Source of the DNA: a virus | Virus record (IMG/VR): IMGVR_UViG_3300007770_000024 | Location: 1-46,738 of that record | Strand: one strand, 5' to 3' | Length of the DNA: 46,738 nucleotides | In this document: in pieces, positions 28,237 to 37,396 of the stretch | How positions within the stretch are numbered: position 1 is the stretch's first letter | Layout: every line of letters starts with the position of its first letter | Notes under the pieces: generated by a model | The model's database searches: none | Seen by the model: the letters and a program-made list of their open reading frames with translations, nothing else | Told to the model about the DNA's origin: nothing | Made by a program: the position numbers and the translations under genes

Positions 28237-31122
28237 ATGAACCCTTTTATACCAGAGGTTGAAGTAACTAAAGTAACTTTATTGAACGCTGGCTCCCTTG
28301 CCGTGCGAAAAGAAAGGTCCCCTTATATAGATTTTGTGGGCGAAGGCACAGGCGCTGCAACAGCAACAGGTGTCGTTCAAGGCGGCATGAATGTGAAAGT
28401 GCAAATGAAGATAAAGCAGCCTCCTAACGCCGACTTTACTTCAAAGTTGTTAGAAAAATATTTGAAATATTTTGAAGTAAGAGTCTTCGTCTCTACGAGT
28501 GAAGATATATTGAATCTGATAACACCGGATCTCAAAACCTTCATTGGCACCATTGCAGGTTATAATTGGCCATATAAAGATTGGTCCGATGACTACACTT
28601 ATTTCAAGTCGGACAAAGAAACAACCGTAACCAAACAAAAGAACAGCATGAAACGATACCACTCAGTAGATTTTGATATTGAAAATTTCGTAGATGGAGA
28701 GTTCTATATAGAAAAAGTTTTTTCTCTCAAAAAAGAAGAAGAGTATTTAGGCTTGGCAGCCCACTGTGTGGTTGATGTTGATAGGATAAAAGAAGAAACG
28801 AGCTTTGGCAGCGAGCTTGTGTTTGAAACTGGCAAATCTTGGGTTGAAGATCAAGCTGAGTTGTCGGGAAAGATAACAACTGTCTCCCTTCTTGATATGC
28901 AAAATCTTCAAGATTTTAGATCTATCGCTCGCTCACAAGGTTCCCAAGCAAACCTAGATGACCTTGAGAAGCTGCTAGGCTTAAGCAGAATAGAGCTTTC
29001 AAACTCACAGAAATTAAAAAAAGATTCCGGAAAACAAAAGATATTTTCAGACATCTTTACCACTCTATCTCCAAAAGGAGAAACTAGATTCTGCTTTTTT
29101 ATTGATTTTGAAAGCTTGTTTGAGGTCCACAGCCTAGCCTCAAGCCTCGACTTTATTGGAGGAGTTTCTTTAGCTCCGATAAAAGAGTCTCGAATATTTT
29201 CTTTTAGATTTAAAAAAAGACAAGTACAAAACAGGGATGGGAAAGAGGTTCTTGGGAAGAGTCAAATTGTCAAGTTTCTTGGAGACGAGGAAGTTTTCGC
29301 ATTCAGCGACGCAATGACAAAAACCAACGGTCAGTATTTTTTGGCCGAAAATGAATTGTTTACAACAAATAAGTTTGGCCAGTCAGTTTCTCCGCGTATC
29401 GGCGCCATCAGAGAGACCCTAATAAACTCAGATAAACTTAGAATGTTTGAGGGCATTGACAGTGATACAGCAAGTATGCAATCAACCCATTTTCAATACG
29501 GCGTCGAGGTGGAGGTTGAAGACCCTGCTTTTGAAAAATTGAAACAATTGAGGCAGAACATTGCAAGCAGGTTAACTTTTCTAAGACACTACTACGACAA
29601 CGACCTTCTTCTTCGTAAGAACTATAACACCATTACCCAAAAGTTTTCCGGGCAAATGTACGCCAATCTTTCCGAAGTTTATTATTATATGACCCAAGCT
29701 GCTTGGACTGCTCTCCCAAGTGAAAACCCAACCAACCTCGGTCCCGGCGAATTCTGTGGCAATTTTAACGGCTTCCCTCTCGCATTTAAAGATGGGATAA
29801 AAAAATTATTACACCCGGACCTAGCAACCCCCGAGTCAATCAATTTGGCAATAAACTTGGTTGCAGGTGCGCTATTGAGGGTCGAGAACATTATAAACTC
29901 CTTTTCAACTTCCAAAGTGTACAAGAAAGACACGAGTGGAGGATATGCATTCAACACCAGTGGCCAGAAGGCGAGCCCCGAGCCTCGAAAAATAACTTTA
30001 GATTATTGGTTCCCAACACTGGTTGATAAAGGCTCTTCTGGAAATGGTTACGAATTTTTTCACGCAGAGGACACGATCTCAACATCGACCGCAGATGACG
30101 CTCCGATTGCACCCTCTCTAGCTCGGTTTACCCAGTTAGATTTGGAGCGAAGATTTGACTCGGAAAGCGCGAAGTTTTTTCTTCGCGAATCATCGTTCCC
30201 CGATTTTGATCCAAAGTTCTTCTCTGCAGAAAGAATATACATACAATATAATCCCGTGAACATTTTTCATCGCAGATGGCCAAAGGTTCAGGCTTTGCTC
30301 CCTTATAATGGGAGCATTCTTGATCACGTCACTAACTGGATGGTGTTTTCTCATAGTTGCGATCAGTTAATGATAGAGGTCCTTAGAGCGAAACAGGGTG
30401 ACAGAACGACGATAACCGATGGTAATCTCGGAGAGCTTTATGACGGTTGGTATGATTTACTTGCCAAAGAAAATTGTACGGTCACACCAATACACGTTCT
30501 TGTTGAAACTGAAGGGGAAGAAGAAGAGGAAAAGGAAAGTAAAGGTAAGCTTGGAACCTCTCCTTTTGGAAATATCCTTGGACCAAACACTTTTGAAAAA
30601 ACTTCAACCGACTCGATTAAGGTTCCGGGGAAATTACCATCGACCAGCAAAACGTTCCCTTACGAGCTTTTAACAGGGCTGTTTTCTAGTCGAGGCAGGG
30701 TCGTGAATAAACTTCCCGCCGCAGTCGGCCCCAGCTTTATTTTCACGATGTTGTTAGCCGATGGAGTTGAAATAGAGGGGGTTGTAGACGAAACTGCAAC
30801 AAATGAAATAACAGATAAGTTTTATACAGATTTTAAAGAGTTCACAACAAAGTCAAGACTCATGTCTTTGTATTGGTTGTTGTTTGAAAATATTGTTGAA
30901 GTGCAATATTTAGATATGAGCGGAGACGTAAAAGTTTCAGATCTCAGTCCTCATTCGAACAAACGCTGGAAACAACTAAATGTTAGAGAGCGCTTGGCAT
31001 CGGGAGGAGATCAGCTTATTTGTAGGTTTAGAAGGATCTCTCTTATGGGAGAGTTTTCGGAATTAGTGAAAGAAACTGAATTACCAATATTTAATCAATA
31101 TTTTGTATTAGAGGCAACATAG
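28237..31122 (+). CDS. Virion structural protein (961 residues)
   Basis: A 961-residue protein in the middle of the baseplate/tail run. I do not recognise a family. The N-terminus IPEVEVTKVTLLNAGSL is strand-rich. Residues about 400-520 contain Lys/Arg-rich helical segments. A short very acidic, disordered run (EGEEEEEKE) is near residue 757-766. No signal peptide or membrane helix is visible. It starts three bases after the previous stop and is one base before the next gene's ATG, so the three genes 27238-33973 are one translational unit. A role as part of a baseplate wedge or tail collar is likely from context; cell-surface binding is another possibility. Confidence 0.65.
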   Translation: MNPFIPEVEVTKVTLLNAGSLAVRKERSPYIDFVGEGTGAATATGVVQGGMNVKVQMKIKQPPNADFTSKLLEKYLKYFEVRVFVSTSEDILNLITPDLKTFIGTIAGYNWPYKDWSDDYTYFKSDKETTVTKQKNSMKRYHSVDFDIENFVDGEFYIEKVFSLKKEEEYLGLAAHCVVDVDRIKEETSFGSELVFETGKSWVEDQAELSGKITTVSLLDMQNLQDFRSIARSQGSQANLDDLEKLLGLSRIELSNSQKLKKDSGKQKIFSDIFTTLSPKGETRFCFFIDFESLFEVHSLASSLDFIGGVSLAPIKESRIFSFRFKKRQVQNRDGKEVLGKSQIVKFLGDEEVFAFSDAMTKTNGQYFLAENELFTTNKFGQSVSPRIGAIRETLINSDKLRMFEGIDSDTASMQSTHFQYGVEVEVEDPAFEKLKQLRQNIASRLTFLRHYYDNDLLLRKNYNTITQKFSGQMYANLSEVYYYMTQAAWTALPSENPTNLGPGEFCGNFNGFPLAFKDGIKKLLHPDLATPESINLAINLVAGALLRVENIINSFSTSKVYKKDTSGGYAFNTSGQKASPEPRKITLDYWFPTLVDKGSSGNGYEFFHAEDTISTSTADDAPIAPSLARFTQLDLERRFDSESAKFFLRESSFPDFDPKFFSAERIYIQYNPVNIFHRRWPKVQALLPYNGSILDHVTNWMVFSHSCDQLMIEVLRAKQGDRTTITDGNLGELYDGWYDLLAKENCTVTPIHVLVETEGEEEEEKESKGKLGTSPFGNILGPNTFEKTSTDSIKVPGKLPSTSKTFPYELLTGLFSSRGRVVNKLPAAVGPSFIFTMLLADGVEIEGVVDETATNEITDKFYTDFKEFTTKSRLMSLYWLLFENIVEVQYLDMSGDVKVSDLSPHSNKRWKQLNVRERLASGGDQLICRFRRISLMGEFSELVKETELPIFNQYFVLEAT

Positions 31123-31123
31123 A

Positions 31124-33973
31124 ATGGCACCCAAATACTCAGAAGGCGACCAACCGGGCACTCCCGGAACCAAAAAAGGCGGAGCAGGCCGCAAGACGAA
31201 AAAAACAGAGAAACCAGCCGCTGAAGAAACAACGGGAAAGAAATCGTGGGAAGAATATTATGATTTGTCTTCATTTGTCCACGACATTTCTCACTTTCCA
31301 ATTCCATATTTTTTAGAAAATAAAAAACTTGTTGTCCCAAGTTATGATGGCTGGAGACTCTCCGAGGCATATCCCAATCAAAAAGATTCCGAAAACAATC
31401 AGTATGATGTTATAAGAGAGTTCATGGGCAGTTACTGGCACCAACACATTCCAAAGGCAATGACCTACGGAAAGATGATGAAATTTGATAAGTTCTCCAA
31501 AGTCAATCCCGGTATAACAGGGGAAAATTATACAATTGTGGAAATGAAAGCACCCGCGCCAACCGAGTTCACTTCCGAGGAGCCCACGACAGCAGTGTTT
31601 GGAAGATCAAAACAACAAATCTATGTTCAAACGGACCTTCAAGATTTTGACGAGAGCACCAGAGATTTTGATCTTTTGGGAGATTTGTCATATGTCACAA
31701 ACACAAACGCGGAAAGCTTGGAGTATGTTGATAGTTGCTTTTTTATTAATCGACCGTCTATTGAACTGCAGAAAGATTTTTCATCCGAGGGTAAAAAGCC
31801 AGCATCATTTGTAGAATTTAATCCTGTGTATAATTTCTACCTTTGCGATTATGAAGAAAAGATGCCAAACGCAGCGTGGGAAACTTATTTTCCAAACGCC
31901 TATTTTATATCAAAAATGATTCACCTTGATAGTGCGGACACGAGCAAGCCACCTGCATCTAACACGTCTTGGTATAGTGCTCCGCATTTTGTGTACCAAT
32001 CACAGGTGTATGGGAATAGCAAGCTGTCCAATGGCACACTATCTTTTAACAATTTAAATCATTATCTTACACAGCTTCCCAAGTCGATTGGTGACTCGGC
32101 GCCTGATGAAAAGTTTTACAAGCATGTCTTGCACTCCCCTAAAGAAGAAGTTTTCTTTAACTCTGTTAAGGAAAATATTGATAAATTTCCAATGTATATG
32201 CACATATCTTTTGCTCCGATAGAAGGTCCCACGAAGTTTGTTGACCTCTTGAAGCAAACCGAGTTTTTTGACCCGCTTGTCGAAAATGTGTTTTTCGCTG
32301 AAAAGAAAATGGAAGCAAATATCAAGAATCAGGCTGGGAACCTAACCGCAGACTTCATGAATCAAGAAATGGCAAAAGAGGGCATTACTTGGACCGTTGA
32401 TCAAGCTCTCGGAAAGAATATAAAAATCTACGATCAAGAGAACTTGGAAACAGTATGGTCTGTTCCAACAAACACAAAAGCACAGTACTTCAACCTAACA
32501 CAGTGGTTGGGCGAGATTATGAAGTCGTTAGAGGGTAGTGATCTAGAATCTTTAAAAGATTTTATTTATCCCTACAATCAGGATTTTGCAGTTCCTTTTG
32601 ATGCTGTCTCCCCAACTATTCAAGGCTTTATCCCTCTTCTTTCGGTTTTTGACACAGAGGCCGATGGAAAAACAAGCGCCCTGTTGCAGAGCCTGCTCTT
32701 TGTGATTATGAAGGGAAAAATTAAAAACTATGTTAAAGAGCACACAAGAAGCTATCAAGAAATCCTAGAAGGAAAGCCAGCACACAGTGAAACACTTATG
32801 TATGAAATAGTTAAATGTGACGCTCAAAATCTGGCCGAAATACAGACAATTTATTTACCACACTCCACTGGAATTATTGAATATCTTGATACACAAATCA
32901 CGTATGAAAAAGAATACATATATAAAATATACGCACATCAAATTGTTTTCGGAACAAAGTACCAGTACAAAGGAGTGGATCACGAACTCGCCCAGTTCCC
33001 TGACGGTGACTTTGATTGGGGTGTTGAAGATTTTAAGGTCGAGGTAGAATACGAACCAGAAGTTTTAATCTATCGAATTCCTTATTATAATGGAGAAGAT
33101 TTTTACCAAAAAAGAGCAGTCCGCGTAATTGATTCACCCCCTCTTCCTCCGGAGGTCACGTTCTATCCTATTAAAAATTCAAAAAACACAGTCATTCTCG
33201 CAATGAACGTGTCAGTCGGTCGCCAGAAAATGTCTCCCGTTTTGTTCTCTACTGCAAGAGACGAGGCAGACAATAAGGAAGAAAGGTTGTCTCGTAACGG
33301 TGTCATAAAATATTCCTACGCAGTGAATGACGGTCAACGAGGCGACTTTCTATCAAGAGAGATTCAATCGTCCGAAACTGAGCTTGAATATGAAACAGAC
33401 GATATGAGGGGTGTTTTTGAGGTTTACAGAACAACCCAACACCCAGAAAAGTATGAAGATTTTGGAGAGGCCGATTTAATGGCAGAGCTTGATAACAGGG
33501 TTCAAACAGTGTTCACAGACGAATCACTTGTCCCAAACCAGAAATATTATTACACCTGCAGGGTTCGAGATGCTCACGACAACATATCAAATCCAACACC
33601 AGTCTATGAAGTTCAGTTGTTAGACACTGGAGTAGGCATTTATCCATCGATAAAGGCAGTCGAACTAGCTGGAGAGAAAAAGAAACAAATAAACCCAACA
33701 AAAGCATTTAAAAAATATTTATTAATACAGCCAAGTCTTGAACAGTCTTCTGTCAGCGATATAGACGAAGATACGGGAGAGTTTTTAAACGATGTTCACC
33801 CTACTGCGAAAATCGGGTCAGAGAAAGTAAAGATTGGGGATCTAGAAAGAACGGTGTTTGCAAAGAAATTTAAGATGAGAATCACTTCAAAGCGAACAGG
33901 AAAAAAGATTGACTTTAATTTCGGCGTCAAGTTCGAAGAAAAGAAGGAATCAACGTCAGGAGAAAAATGTTGA
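31124..33973 (+). CDS. Virion structural protein with fibronectin III-like region
   Basis: A 949-residue structural protein. Residues about 10-40 are a low-complexity Gly/Lys/Pro/Glu linker. A region near 670-825 resembles fibronectin type III or related Ig-like folds: a Pro-rich entry (SPPLPPEVTFYP) and a late YYYTCRVRDAHDNISNPTPV strand pattern. The C-terminus is Lys-rich and basic. No catalytic motif was seen. The N-terminal two thirds, rich in aromatic residues, is unassigned. It probably forms a fibre- or wedge-linked part of the baseplate. Fibronectin-like domains are common on phage exteriors and may give weak binding to carbohydrates. Confidence 0.65.
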   Translation: MAPKYSEGDQPGTPGTKKGGAGRKTKKTEKPAAEETTGKKSWEEYYDLSSFVHDISHFPIPYFLENKKLVVPSYDGWRLSEAYPNQKDSENNQYDVIREFMGSYWHQHIPKAMTYGKMMKFDKFSKVNPGITGENYTIVEMKAPAPTEFTSEEPTTAVFGRSKQQIYVQTDLQDFDESTRDFDLLGDLSYVTNTNAESLEYVDSCFFINRPSIELQKDFSSEGKKPASFVEFNPVYNFYLCDYEEKMPNAAWETYFPNAYFISKMIHLDSADTSKPPASNTSWYSAPHFVYQSQVYGNSKLSNGTLSFNNLNHYLTQLPKSIGDSAPDEKFYKHVLHSPKEEVFFNSVKENIDKFPMYMHISFAPIEGPTKFVDLLKQTEFFDPLVENVFFAEKKMEANIKNQAGNLTADFMNQEMAKEGITWTVDQALGKNIKIYDQENLETVWSVPTNTKAQYFNLTQWLGEIMKSLEGSDLESLKDFIYPYNQDFAVPFDAVSPTIQGFIPLLSVFDTEADGKTSALLQSLLFVIMKGKIKNYVKEHTRSYQEILEGKPAHSETLMYEIVKCDAQNLAEIQTIYLPHSTGIIEYLDTQITYEKEYIYKIYAHQIVFGTKYQYKGVDHELAQFPDGDFDWGVEDFKVEVEYEPEVLIYRIPYYNGEDFYQKRAVRVIDSPPLPPEVTFYPIKNSKNTVILAMNVSVGRQKMSPVLFSTARDEADNKEERLSRNGVIKYSYAVNDGQRGDFLSREIQSSETELEYETDDMRGVFEVYRTTQHPEKYEDFGEADLMAELDNRVQTVFTDESLVPNQKYYYTCRVRDAHDNISNPTPVYEVQLLDTGVGIYPSIKAVELAGEKKKQINPTKAFKKYLLIQPSLEQSSVSDIDEDTGEFLNDVHPTAKIGSEKVKIGDLERTVFAKKFKMRITSKRTGKKIDFNFGVKFEEKKESTSGEKC

Positions 33974-33986
33974 TTTTATAGGGCTT

Positions 33987-34032
33987 TATTTGATAATAAA
34001 CACTAATTAGAATAGGAGAAAAGGGTAAAAAA
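33987..34032 (+). promoter_or_regulatory. Candidate promoter and leader before structural gene at 34033
   Basis: This AT-rich gap is one of the longest in the window. It contains TATTTGATAAT (33987-33997), with the GATAAT part similar to a -10 element, and TTGATT at 33970-33975 as a weak -35 match with a 16-base spacer. AAGGGT at 34021-34026 lies 6 bases before the ATG and is the likely ribosome site; AGGAG at 34014-34018 is further away. A similar TATTTATAAT lies at 36145-36154 in another structural gap. Late promoters of a gp55-like sigma could look like this, but two examples are few. Confidence 0.3.
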
Positions 34033-34980
34033 ATGGCTTTTTTAGATAATTCCGGAGATATAATTCTCGACGCAGTATTAACAGATACTGGCAGAATGCG
34101 CCTAGCGCGCGGCGATGGCAGTTTTAAGATTGCAAAGTTTGCTCTCGGAGACGATGAGATAAACTATGCAACATTCAACGCAAACCATTCAAGCGGCTCT
34201 GCGTATTACGATTTGGACGTCTTACAAACCCCGGTCCTTGAGGCTTTTACCAACAACACTTCGACAATGAAGTCAAAATTAATCTCCCTCTCAAACACAA
34301 ACCTCTTGTATTTGCCCAAATTGGTGTTGAATGAAAAAGACCCTAACACGGAAATGAACCAATTCACAGACATAAATTATGGGAGTGGAAGCTTTATCGT
34401 TCTTGTTGACACGGACACAGTGGAAGACTATGAACAAAGTACTTGGGGGAGAGGTGTGATGAATGGTGTGACTCCGGGAACCGTACCCAATGCAAGAGGT
34501 CGAGTTGACCAAGGACTGCACACTACGGAGATATCCGCCGACTTTAAATTAGACACCGCTTTAACAGAGACACAATACATTATTGAAATGGACGATAGGT
34601 TGGGCAAGTTGATAACGCCCGACGACGACAATCCTGTTCAAGTTCCCGTAAGCTTTGTCGATGATGACAGCATTGCCTCTTACTTCGTTTCCAAGGCCGC
34701 AGCAGGCACGGGTGCTTCAATGATTAAAGATGGCAAGACAGGGGAATTGAGCAAGAGTCCCGGCGAGGTAATTGCCGGTCCCAGAGGCACGTCATTTCAC
34801 TTTAGAATTAAAGCTTCGATGGAACTTAACTCAAGCACGTTCCTTTTCACGCAAATTGGCTCTACGGTCACAGGTCCCGCCAGCGCCCCCTATTATTACA
34901 TTGACACAACAATTAGAATTACCGGAGCCACAACGGGATATAGAATAGATATTCCAATCAGATATCTTAAGAAACAATAA
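34033..34980 (+). CDS. Virion structural protein, MAFL-type N-terminal domain
   Basis: A 315-residue structural protein. The N-terminus MAFLDNSGDIILDAVLTDTG continues with GDGSFKIAKFALGDDEINYA, matching the protein at 27238 over about 45 residues. This pattern is found in phage tail or baseplate proteins as I recall, but no function is settled. The middle is acidic, and the last 40 residues form strand-rich IDTTIRITG and YRIDIPIRYLKK. No membrane segment. It is followed by two genes with related C-termini, so 34033-37370 may be one structural subassembly such as fibre or tail terminator. Confidence 0.65.
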   Translation: MAFLDNSGDIILDAVLTDTGRMRLARGDGSFKIAKFALGDDEINYATFNANHSSGSAYYDLDVLQTPVLEAFTNNTSTMKSKLISLSNTNLLYLPKLVLNEKDPNTEMNQFTDINYGSGSFIVLVDTDTVEDYEQSTWGRGVMNGVTPGTVPNARGRVDQGLHTTEISADFKLDTALTETQYIIEMDDRLGKLITPDDDNPVQVPVSFVDDDSIASYFVSKAAAGTGASMIKDGKTGELSKSPGEVIAGPRGTSFHFRIKASMELNSSTFLFTQIGSTVTGPASAPYYYIDTTIRITGATTGYRIDIPIRYLKKQ

Positions 34981-34993
34981 ATGAGGAAAAATA

Positions 34994-36127
34994 ATGGCCA
35001 CAACCTATAAAACATTAACAAACAACGACATTGCTAGTACGAGAACCCTTCTTCACGAAGCGATTCCAATTACCGGCTCAATTGTTTCGGGAACTTATCT
35101 CACGTCGGACTTGACCGAAGAAGAAAACATTAAGAATTATGCTCACGGTATGTTCCAGTCTGTTTATGACTATCCTTATTTAAGCTCCTCTGCAAATCAC
35201 ATTTTTGATATGACTTGTGGATATTCTCCAAATTCTGCTCTTTCGTCCTCTGGAAAGACTCACTCACAACACACTAAAAAGATTAATATTTATAATCAAA
35301 TGGCTCAAATGTTGATGGGTCACGATTCCACCGGAACAATTCTTGAATTTGATCGAGATGGCGATATTGCCGGTGGCGGCACCAAACTTCAAGAGGTGTT
35401 CTTTTTAAATTTCGCCAGATTACTTACAAAGGATGAAATTAAAAAAGATTCCTTCAGATTGTCGCTGGGCACGGGCTCCGCAAGAAGTGGTCACGGTTTT
35501 ATCGATCAAAGGGAATCTACAGGCGAGCCATGTCTCCTTACTCTTGGTGATTACGGCGCCCAAACCTCCTACAAGGTGAACTCTCCCGCTGGCGAGTATG
35601 GTATTTTATATACAGGATCAGGGACTCCCAATCCTAACTCGGGCGTCGGCTTGCTCTATTATCAAGCTGGCGTTGCAGTGGTCACCGCTTCGGTCTTTGC
35701 TCGGAACCCGGCCATGACCGGCTCCGAACCGAACCTTCACAACGAATACTGTGAGTTTGGAACAGGGGCCAACCATATGGCTTCAGTCACAGCTTCCCTC
35801 TCTGGCGCAACCATTCAACACAGTGTCGATGGGTTTAGAAACAGACTGGTTGACATCTCTTTCAACAATACAACAGAGTTAAACTCGACAATTTATTTCT
35901 GCCGAGTGAACCACAATGAGTTTAATTATAGTGCGAATCCAAGTTATCTTGACAGTAGTAAAATTCGCGTTAAGGGAGATAACCCAGCAGCAGAGCCAGT
36001 TTCTTACATTACGACGATTGGTCTATATTCTAGCGACAATGAATTGCTCGCAGTTGCAAAACTCTCAGAACCCCTGAAGAAAACCCCTTCAAACGAACTA
36101 ACACTTCGCGTAAGATTAGATTATTAA
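34994..36127 (+). CDS. Virion structural protein (paralogue A)
   Basis: A 377-residue strand-rich protein with many Ser, Thr, Gly and Asn. The last 40 residues (TTIGLYSSDNELLAVAKLSEP then LTLRVRLDY) match the end of the next protein, and both share LLYYQAGVAVVTAS/VVLYNEGFVILTGS and NYSANPSY/NHSPNPTY segments further upstream. The two are therefore tandem paralogues. The beta-sheet ending with a charged edge strand is typical of virion proteins that assemble with a partner. A GGA-type site (AGGA 34984-34987) lies 6 bases before the ATG. Function is likely structural. Confidence 0.65.
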   Translation: MATTYKTLTNNDIASTRTLLHEAIPITGSIVSGTYLTSDLTEEENIKNYAHGMFQSVYDYPYLSSSANHIFDMTCGYSPNSALSSSGKTHSQHTKKINIYNQMAQMLMGHDSTGTILEFDRDGDIAGGGTKLQEVFFLNFARLLTKDEIKKDSFRLSLGTGSARSGHGFIDQRESTGEPCLLTLGDYGAQTSYKVNSPAGEYGILYTGSGTPNPNSGVGLLYYQAGVAVVTASVFARNPAMTGSEPNLHNEYCEFGTGANHMASVTASLSGATIQHSVDGFRNRLVDISFNNTTELNSTIYFCRVNHNEFNYSANPSYLDSSKIRVKGDNPAAEPVSYITTIGLYSSDNELLAVAKLSEPLKKTPSNELTLRVRLDY

Positions 36128-36144
36128 AATCAACAATACGCCAC

Positions 36145-36173
36145 TATTTATAATGTTAGCGCGAGGATAAATT
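36145..36173 (+). promoter_or_regulatory. Candidate promoter before structural gene at 36174
   Basis: The 46-base gap holds TATTTATAAT at 36145-36154, whose last six bases are a perfect TATAAT (36149-36154). The upstream -35 match is weak, and GAGGA near 36163 would serve as the ribosome site for the GTG start at 36174. The element resembles the one at 33987. It may be a late-type promoter or chance AT-richness. Confidence 0.3.
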
Positions 36174-37370
36174 GTGCCTTATTATAAATTTAAAAAGAAT
36201 GATATATTCCACAACACTGTTAAGGCTTATCCAAAATACGAAGTCTTCATATACGATTCAAAAATTTATATAAATAATAAAAATGCAACAGCAGGAAAGT
36301 TCGCAACCTACGTTGGGCACGTTCCCAGCGGAGACATTAACTTGAATGAGTTGAATATTGATAGACCCTCTACTTCAATATCTTACCCCTTTGTAGTTAA
36401 AGACAGTTCCCTAAACTCAATTGGTTCCGTTACTGCAAACTTCGGCAGTAATTTCCAATACGGTGACACAATCTCAGGCAGTTATCCAGTGTCCGCCAGC
36501 ATCGTGATAAAAAATAGATATGCTCAAGGAGCAACAAGAAGTAATATCACTGCATTGCGAACAAGCCTTGATAGCTATTCTGCTATTTCGCCTCATTATG
36601 CATACTCTTCTAATATTCATTCCGGGGATCGACATCCGTGGGACAAATCGACAGATGAGCTTTCACTCCTCAGTATTCCATCAGTCTTCTTTGGCTCTTC
36701 AATTAAAAAAGGTTCTGTTGATTTAAAGTTTTATGTCACAGGAACGCTAATCGGACAGTTGAAAGACACCAACAGAGATGGTGAGTTGATTCAGGTGGGT
36801 CCGTATGGAAACAGGGGCACTGGTAGTGTTGGAGGAGTTGTTCTTTATAACGAGGGGTTTGTTATTCTCACTGGCAGTTGGGATCTTACGGCGAATGGAC
36901 ACCCACACACAGAACAATATGTTGCTGGCGGCGGCACCGAGTCTCCTTCTTGGATTCACTTTGGAACAGGAGCGAGAGACGGAACGACAACAGGTCAAAT
37001 CCCCTCATCCAGCTTCTCAATGACCTTCGAGGGAACAAATTATATCCCAACAGTGACAATGCTTGCAAATGCTCCCGCTGGCCAACTTAATCACTCGCCG
37101 AACCCAACCTACGCCCTGTATGCAAGCTCTTCAATAAATACCGCAAGTTCTGGAACTTGGTCATACGAAGAACCTTCTGCAATTCCGGTTAAGAGCACTG
37201 TCAGCAGTTCCTTTCACGGTCACGAAGAGAAATTCGAGAAGCGAACATTCATAAGCAAGATTGGCATATTCGATGAGAATAAAAATCTTATCGCCATCGC
37301 CAAACTAGCAAACCCAGTCCGTAAGAGAGAATCCGATGATCTTACGTTCAAATTAAAACTAGACATTTAA
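36174..37370 (+). CDS. Virion structural protein (paralogue B)
   Basis: A 398-residue strand-rich protein starting at GTG, as no ATG is available; GAGGA lies just upstream. The C-terminus (SKIGIFDENKNLIAIAKLANP, then LTFKLKLDI) matches paralogue A at 34994. FGTG, NHSPNPTY and the LYNEGFVILTGS segment are also shared with it, while the N-terminal 130 residues are not. No catalytic motif or membrane segment. It is the last gene of the virion module before the replication genes and ends 6 bases before the promoter-like site at 37376. Confidence 0.65.
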   Translation: MPYYKFKKNDIFHNTVKAYPKYEVFIYDSKIYINNKNATAGKFATYVGHVPSGDINLNELNIDRPSTSISYPFVVKDSSLNSIGSVTANFGSNFQYGDTISGSYPVSASIVIKNRYAQGATRSNITALRTSLDSYSAISPHYAYSSNIHSGDRHPWDKSTDELSLLSIPSVFFGSSIKKGSVDLKFYVTGTLIGQLKDTNRDGELIQVGPYGNRGTGSVGGVVLYNEGFVILTGSWDLTANGHPHTEQYVAGGGTESPSWIHFGTGARDGTTTGQIPSSSFSMTFEGTNYIPTVTMLANAPAGQLNHSPNPTYALYASSSINTASSGTWSYEEPSAIPVKSTVSSSFHGHEEKFEKRTFISKIGIFDENKNLIAIAKLANPVRKRESDDLTFKLKLDI

Positions 37371-37388
37371 TATGGTATAATAAAGAAA
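37353..37388 (+). promoter_or_regulatory. Promoter, extended -10 type, for resolvase/primase genes
   Basis: TTAAAA (37353-37358) is a moderate -35 match, 17 bases ahead of a perfect TATAAT (37376-37381). TGG directly precedes the hexamer, giving an extended -10. The 12 bases TATGGTATAATA (37371-37382) recur exactly at 38864-38875. Transcription would begin near 37388, about 9 bases before the resolvase ATG. This fits a host sigma-70 early promoter that separates the replication block from the upstream late structural genes. Confidence 0.6.
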
Positions 37389-37396
37389 AATAAATT

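Noticed and set aside
36269-36276. TATAAATA, the exact T4 late promoter -10 sequence
   Set aside because: It lies inside the coding region of the 398-residue protein with no gene starting downstream, in an AT-rich run coding for Lys-Ile-Tyr-Ile-Asn-Asn.
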